A stretch of DNA of 7,836 nucleotides from Kiritimatiellia bacterium (GTDB taxonomy: Bacteria; Verrucomicrobiota; Kiritimatiellia; UBA8416; JAIOPI01). Location of the stretch: assembly GCA_028822745.1 (NCBI GenBank), contig JAPKCZ010000076.1, forward strand, positions 1-7,836, given 5' to 3'. Of the stretch, positions 5,057 to 7,836 are shown piece after piece. Position numbers and translations under genes: made by a program. The notes beneath the pieces are model-generated. The model was not told where the DNA came from and did no database searches. It saw nothing but the letters and a program-made list of their open reading frames with translations. Each line of letters opens with the position of its first letter. Within the stretch, counting starts at the first letter, position 1.

Positions 5057-5491
5057 ATGACACACCGCATTCTCGTGATGCTCACACTTCTCAGCGCGAT
5101 GGTCCCGCTGGCCGACGCCGCCGCACAACCCGACACGCCTGCACGCGTTCTTGAGCGCAGCGAAATACTCATTCAGGCGCGCCATTATGAGGACGCAGAG
5201 AAACAACTGGTCGCGTACGTCGGGCTCAAGGATGCCACACGTAAAGATTACGCGAGCTATCTCCAGGCCTTAGTCAGCTATTACCAGAAGCAGGACACTA
5301 GCGCCGTCGCGTTCTGCGATCTTGTCGAAAAGAATCACGCGACCTCGCCATGGCTGCGCAAGGCGCGCTTCCTTAAAGCGCAAGCTCTGATTCGACAGAA
5401 GAAACACAAGCAAGCCAACGCGATTTACGAGGCTGAGGCCAACCGACTCTTTGCCGGGGCGATGACCTCTTCACAAGTGGACTCGTACTGA
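5057..5491 (+). CDS. Secreted TPR-type protein, probably a truncated N-terminal stub of a larger protein
   Basis: The ATG at 5057 has GGAG at 5046-5049, seven bases away, and opens a clear signal peptide (MTHRILVMLTLLSAMVPLADA, A-x-A sites near 20-23); an in-frame ATG at 4961 would bury this signal and is rejected. The product is 144 residues. Residues about 31-55, 62-92 and 96-127 form paired amphipathic helices typical of tetratricopeptide repeats, including SPWLRKARFLKAQAL and HKQANAIYEAEANRLFAG. This pattern resembles the N-terminus of large TPR/alpha-2-macroglobulin-type secreted proteins of PVC bacteria, which run to well over 1000 residues. The last ten residues (AMTSSQVDSY) do not continue the repeat pattern, while the overlapping -1 frame stays open to 5625 with protein-like sequence. 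I infer an internal deletion plus a frame change. Whether the stub is expressed is unknown. Confidence 0.6.
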   Translation: MTHRILVMLTLLSAMVPLADAAAQPDTPARVLERSEILIQARHYEDAEKQLVAYVGLKDATRKDYASYLQALVSYYQKQDTSAVAFCDLVEKNHATSPWLRKARFLKAQALIRQKKHKQANAIYEAEANRLFAGAMTSSQVDSY

Positions 5492-5625
5492 TCACACCAC
5501 TGAAACTCGAAATTCAGGAAGACGCCACAGAACTCAACATGCAGCAGAACGACATGAACTACAAAAGCTGGGACTTACTGCGTCGCAGTGGAAGAGGTGG
5601 CGTCCAGGTTCTGCAGGCGAAATGA
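5437..5625 (+). pseudogene. Out-of-frame remnant downstream of the TPR stub
   Basis: The frame one base behind the TPR gene is open from 5437 to a TGA at 5623-5625. From 5461 it reads DDLFTSGLVLITPLKLEIQE and later NMNYK-like and SWDLLRRSG-like segments (DMNYKSWDLLRR near 5554-5589). It has no start codon with a ribosome binding site of its own. The composition looks like real protein rather than chance. The simplest reading is a later piece of the same gene, joined out of frame by a deletion near 5450-5480. The parent family cannot be fixed from so short a piece. Confidence 0.4.
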
Positions 5626-5885
5626 TCCGGGCGGCAAGAAGTGGTCGGTGATCTAGTCCGTGCAGCCGAGCATCATAAAAGACGATTGGGACGATCCAAC
5701 AACGTCGTTGAGAGCCAACACCTTACGCCCGAAACTTGACTCACATTGACACTTCGCGACGGCCAGAAGTAAGCGTTAAACTTGGCGTCACTGACTATTG
5801 TTAAGCGACCGCGATTCGTATAGACTTCCCGCTTAGTATTTCAATAGCAGCATGACTGCACCCGACACAAATAAGGCGGAACGGA
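5626..5885. other. Non-coding gap before the DUF1080 gene
   Basis: No gene is visible. The short palindrome CAACGTCGTTG is at about 5701-5711. A possible promoter, TTGTTA (5798-5803) with TATAGA (5819-5824), has a spacer of only 15 bases, so support is weak. Confidence 0.4.
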
Positions 5886-6578
5886 ATGAACAGAATCACT
5901 TTGACGACAGGCATCGCGATGCTACTTGCGACAACACTCATCGCGGAGGATGCGTCTTTCAAGGACATCTTCGATGGTAAAACTCTCGACGGATGGAAGG
6001 GTAGTGAGAAATTCTGGAGCGTTGAAGACGGTTCCATTACCGGCTCAACCACTGAGAACAAAACCAGTGGCAATACGTTCCTCATTTACACAAATGGCGA
6101 CATCGCCAATTTCGAATTAACCTTCGACTATCGCTTTCTGAGCAACGCCGGGAATTCGGGCGTGCAGTATCGCTCGGAAGAACTACCCAACTTCGTGGTG
6201 AAGGGCTATCAGGCGGACTTCGAAGCCGGCACTAAATATTCCGGTATTCTCTACGGGGAAAAAACCGGGCGCGGCATTATGTCAAATCGCGGAAAAAAAA
6301 CCTGGTTGGGTGACGGAAGCTCCAAGACAAAGGTAGAAACAATCGCAGACAGCAATGAGCTTCAGAAGCTCATCAAGCCCAAGGGCGAGTGGAACAGCTA
6401 CCACATCATCGCAGATGGCAATCACTTTACCCACACAATCAACGGCGCCGTCATGAGCGAGACCTTTGACGAAAGCGAAAAGGATTTCAAAGCTTCCGGC
6501 ATTCTGGCTCTACAGGTTCACGCCGGCCCACCAATGAAGCTTCAGTTTCGTAACCTGAAGCTCAAGACGCTGAAATAG
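5886..6578 (+). CDS. DUF1080 (3-keto-disaccharide hydrolase family) secreted protein
   Basis: The product is 230 residues, the usual single-domain length. A signal peptide covers residues 1-20 (MNRITLTTGIAMLLATTLIA), with cleavage likely before EDAS, so the protein is exported. The ATG is preceded by AAGG/GGCGGA at 5873-5880. Family motifs in order: IFDGKTLDGWKG (28-39), FWSVEDGSITG (43-53), NSGVQYRS (90-97), KGYQADF (106-112), GEWNSYHIIADGNHFTHTING (167-187) and the closing GILALQVHAGPPMKLQFRNL (205-224). The domain has a concanavalin-A-like jelly-roll fold; characterised members act on 3-keto-glycosides, others bind or cleave polysaccharides. DUF1080 paralogues are abundant in PVC bacteria. 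A hairpin follows 12 bases after the stop. The next gene, a 2-hydroxyacid dehydrogenase, is 270 bases away on the same strand and could belong to sugar-derived acid metabolism, but co-transcription is not shown. Confidence 0.93.
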   Translation: MNRITLTTGIAMLLATTLIAEDASFKDIFDGKTLDGWKGSEKFWSVEDGSITGSTTENKTSGNTFLIYTNGDIANFELTFDYRFLSNAGNSGVQYRSEELPNFVVKGYQADFEAGTKYSGILYGEKTGRGIMSNRGKKTWLGDGSSKTKVETIADSNELQKLIKPKGEWNSYHIIADGNHFTHTINGAVMSETFDESEKDFKASGILALQVHAGPPMKLQFRNLKLKTLK

Positions 6579-6589
6579 ATCGCGAGAAC

Positions 6590-6618
6590 GCTAAGAGAGG
6601 CGCCACGCCGCTTTTAGC
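6590..6618 (+). terminator. Imperfect hairpin after the DUF1080 gene, terminator candidate
   Basis: gctaagagaggc (6590-6601) pairs with gccgcttttagc (6607-6618) across a 5-base loop: 12 positions with one G-U pair and one mismatch. It starts 12 bases after the stop codon. There is no T-run after the stem, so termination would not be of the classic intrinsic kind. Confidence 0.4.
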
Positions 6619-6847
6619 AGAGCACGAGAGATTCTTGCATGGGCCCGTCAGTCTATTCAAACACGAAGAAAAGCGGCGTCGAGACGTGATGGGGATCGGC
6701 GGGGCCGCATTCGCCCGCCGCATCCGCGAGTCGATCTCATTAAGCAGTTGGACGCATGAATTGGATATTGAAAGGCTGACCCCTAGATTTCAAAAGTAAC
6801 CTAAGGCAGGAGAGTCTGAGGGTGACAGAGCGAGAGGAACGATAGAT
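6619..6847. other. Non-coding gap before the dehydrogenase gene
   Basis: No gene is supported. A GC-rich inverted repeat cggcggg/cccgccg (6697-6703 and 6714-6720, 10-base loop) is present. A 36-codon open frame from 6688 has no ribosome binding site and no recognisable content. Confidence 0.45.
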
Positions 6848-7836
6848 ATGCTGAAAGCAGCGTTGATTGGAAATTCCGAGCGTATCGCAGCGGTGTACGG
6901 TGGTGGGCGCCGCGAACGACTGGCGACGGAGTTTGACCTTTTTCCGGATATTGTCACGCCAGACAGCCTTCGAGAGAGACAGGGCGATCTGAAGGATGTG
7001 CGGTTTCTGTTTTCGACATGGGGTATGCCGGCGCTGGACCGCGAGCAGATTGCGCTGCTTCCATCGCTAGAGGCGGTCTTCTATGGGGCTGGGACCGTCC
7101 AGCGCTTTGCGCGTCCGTTTCTGAAATCAGGCATCAAAGTGGTTTCTGCATGGGGCGCGAATGCCGTTCCTGTAGCTGAATATACGGTGGCGCAGATACT
7201 CTTGGCCAACAAGGGGTTCTTCAGAGCGGCGGGGGCAGTCAATTCGGTTGAGACGTGGCGCAAGCATGACGGGTCGGTGCTGCCGGGAAACTATGACAGT
7301 ACCGTTGCCCTGCTGGGGGCCGGCATGATAGGGCGGAACGTGATCGAACGTCTCAAACCGTATGCCTTGGATGTGGTTGTCTTTGACCCGTTTCTCTCGG
7401 ATGCGGATGCGGCCACACTCGGCGTGGAAAAGGTAGAGCTGGCGGATGCATTCAAGCGTGGTCTGGTTGTGAGTAACCATTTGGCCAATCTGCCTGCTAC
7501 CGAGGGCATGCTGCGTCGCGAACATTTTGCCTCCATGCAGCGTTACGGCACCTTCATCAATACGGGGCGGGGCGCCACGCTGGATGAACCGGCACTGATC
7601 GATGTGCTGAGCGACAGGTCTGACTTGACGGCCGTTCTTGACGTAACGTGCCCTGAGCCTCCTGTGGACGGGTCTCCTCTTTACCGCCTCGACAACGTCA
7701 TTCTTACTCCTCACATTGCCGGAGCGGTTGGCAAGCATGAGGTGTGGCGCATGGCTGACTATATGATCGACGAAGCGATTGCATTGCGCGAGGGCTGCGA
7801 TCTGAAATACGAAGTGACACTTAAAATGTTGGAGAC
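6848..7836 (+). CDS. NAD-dependent D-isomer-specific 2-hydroxyacid dehydrogenase, 3' end just outside the window
   Basis: The ATG at 6848 follows AGAGGA (6833-6838) by nine bases. The frame is open for 329 complete codons to the window edge; family members are about 320-340 residues, so only a few codons are missing. The NAD-binding Rossmann motif GAGMIG is at residues 157-162 and the following acidic residue, Asp180 in VVFDPF, indicates NAD over NADP. The catalytic residues are all present: Arg241 in NTGRGATLDEPAL, Glu270 in DVTCPEPP and His289 in LTPHIAGA. The enzyme should interconvert a 2-keto acid and a D-2-hydroxy acid in the cytoplasm; glycerate/hydroxypyruvate, phosphoglycerate or a sugar-acid derivative are all possible, and the sequence does not decide. 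The N-terminal substrate half (about 1-110 plus the C-terminus) is divergent. No partner gene is visible downstream within the window. Confidence 0.92.
   Translation, partial: MLKAALIGNSERIAAVYGGGRRERLATEFDLFPDIVTPDSLRERQGDLKDVRFLFSTWGMPALDREQIALLPSLEAVFYGAGTVQRFARPFLKSGIKVVSAWGANAVPVAEYTVAQILLANKGFFRAAGAVNSVETWRKHDGSVLPGNYDSTVALLGAGMIGRNVIERLKPYALDVVVFDPFLSDADAATLGVEKVELADAFKRGLVVSNHLANLPATEGMLRREHFASMQRYGTFINTGRGATLDEPALIDVLSDRSDLTAVLDVTCPEPPVDGSPLYRLDNVILTPHIAGAVGKHEVWRMADYMIDEAIALREGCDLKYEVTLKMLE

Noticed and set aside
6688..6798. Small protein of 36 residues before the dehydrogenase gene
   Set aside because: No Shine-Dalgarno sequence, no recognisable motif, and it overlaps a GC-rich inverted repeat; not distinguishable from chance.

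Overview
The gene content points to an uncultured member of the PVC group (Planctomycetota, Verrucomicrobiota, Kiritimatiellota or Lentisphaerota). The window holds a DUF1501 sulfatase-like protein, a DUF1080 (3-keto-disaccharide hydrolase family) secreted protein, a PhyH-type oxygenase, an NHL beta-propeller and a D-2-hydroxyacid dehydrogenase, separated by long repeat-rich gaps. No rRNA, tRNA or phylogenetic marker is present, so the phylum is inferred from family co-occurrence and repeat style only.

Layout. (1) 1-1043 (+): 3' part of a DUF1501 gene, cut by the window edge. (2) 1044-1255: mosaic of short degenerate repeats. (3) 1256-1906 (+): Tat-exported intradiol ring-cleavage dioxygenase. 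(4) 1907-2220: the same repeat families again, then mobile-element-type terminal sequences and a perfect palindrome. (5) 2221-3096 (-): phytanoyl-CoA dioxygenase family protein, with a consensus -10 box and a dyad operator candidate just upstream. (6) 3174 to about 3424 (-): decayed C-terminal end of what looks like a REP-associated (Y1/RAYT) transposase. (7) 3617-4609 (-): cytoplasmic NHL-repeat protein. (8) 4610-5056: non-coding, with a second copy of a 30-bp repeat seen at 2113. (9) 5057-5625 (+): N-terminal stub of a secreted TPR protein, then an out-of-frame remnant of what may be the same gene. (10) 5886-6578 (+): DUF1080 protein followed by a hairpin. (11) 6848 to the window end (+): NAD-dependent D-2-hydroxyacid dehydrogenase, almost complete.

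The genes do not form one obvious operon. All intergenic distances exceed 100 bp and most genes have their own Shine-Dalgarno sequence. A shared theme is breakdown of organic matter: DUF1501 and DUF1080 proteins are expanded in polysaccharide-degrading PVC bacteria, and 2-hydroxyacid dehydrogenase, non-haem iron oxygenases and intradiol dioxygenase suit catabolism of sugars and aromatics. This functional link is inference. I saw no defence system, CRISPR array or clearly new multi-gene system. The most unusual material is the repeat architecture: near-identical direct repeats on both sides of the dioxygenase gene, heptamer arrays, and a 30-bp repeat pair bracketing the minus-strand PhyH/NHL block beside a transposase relic.
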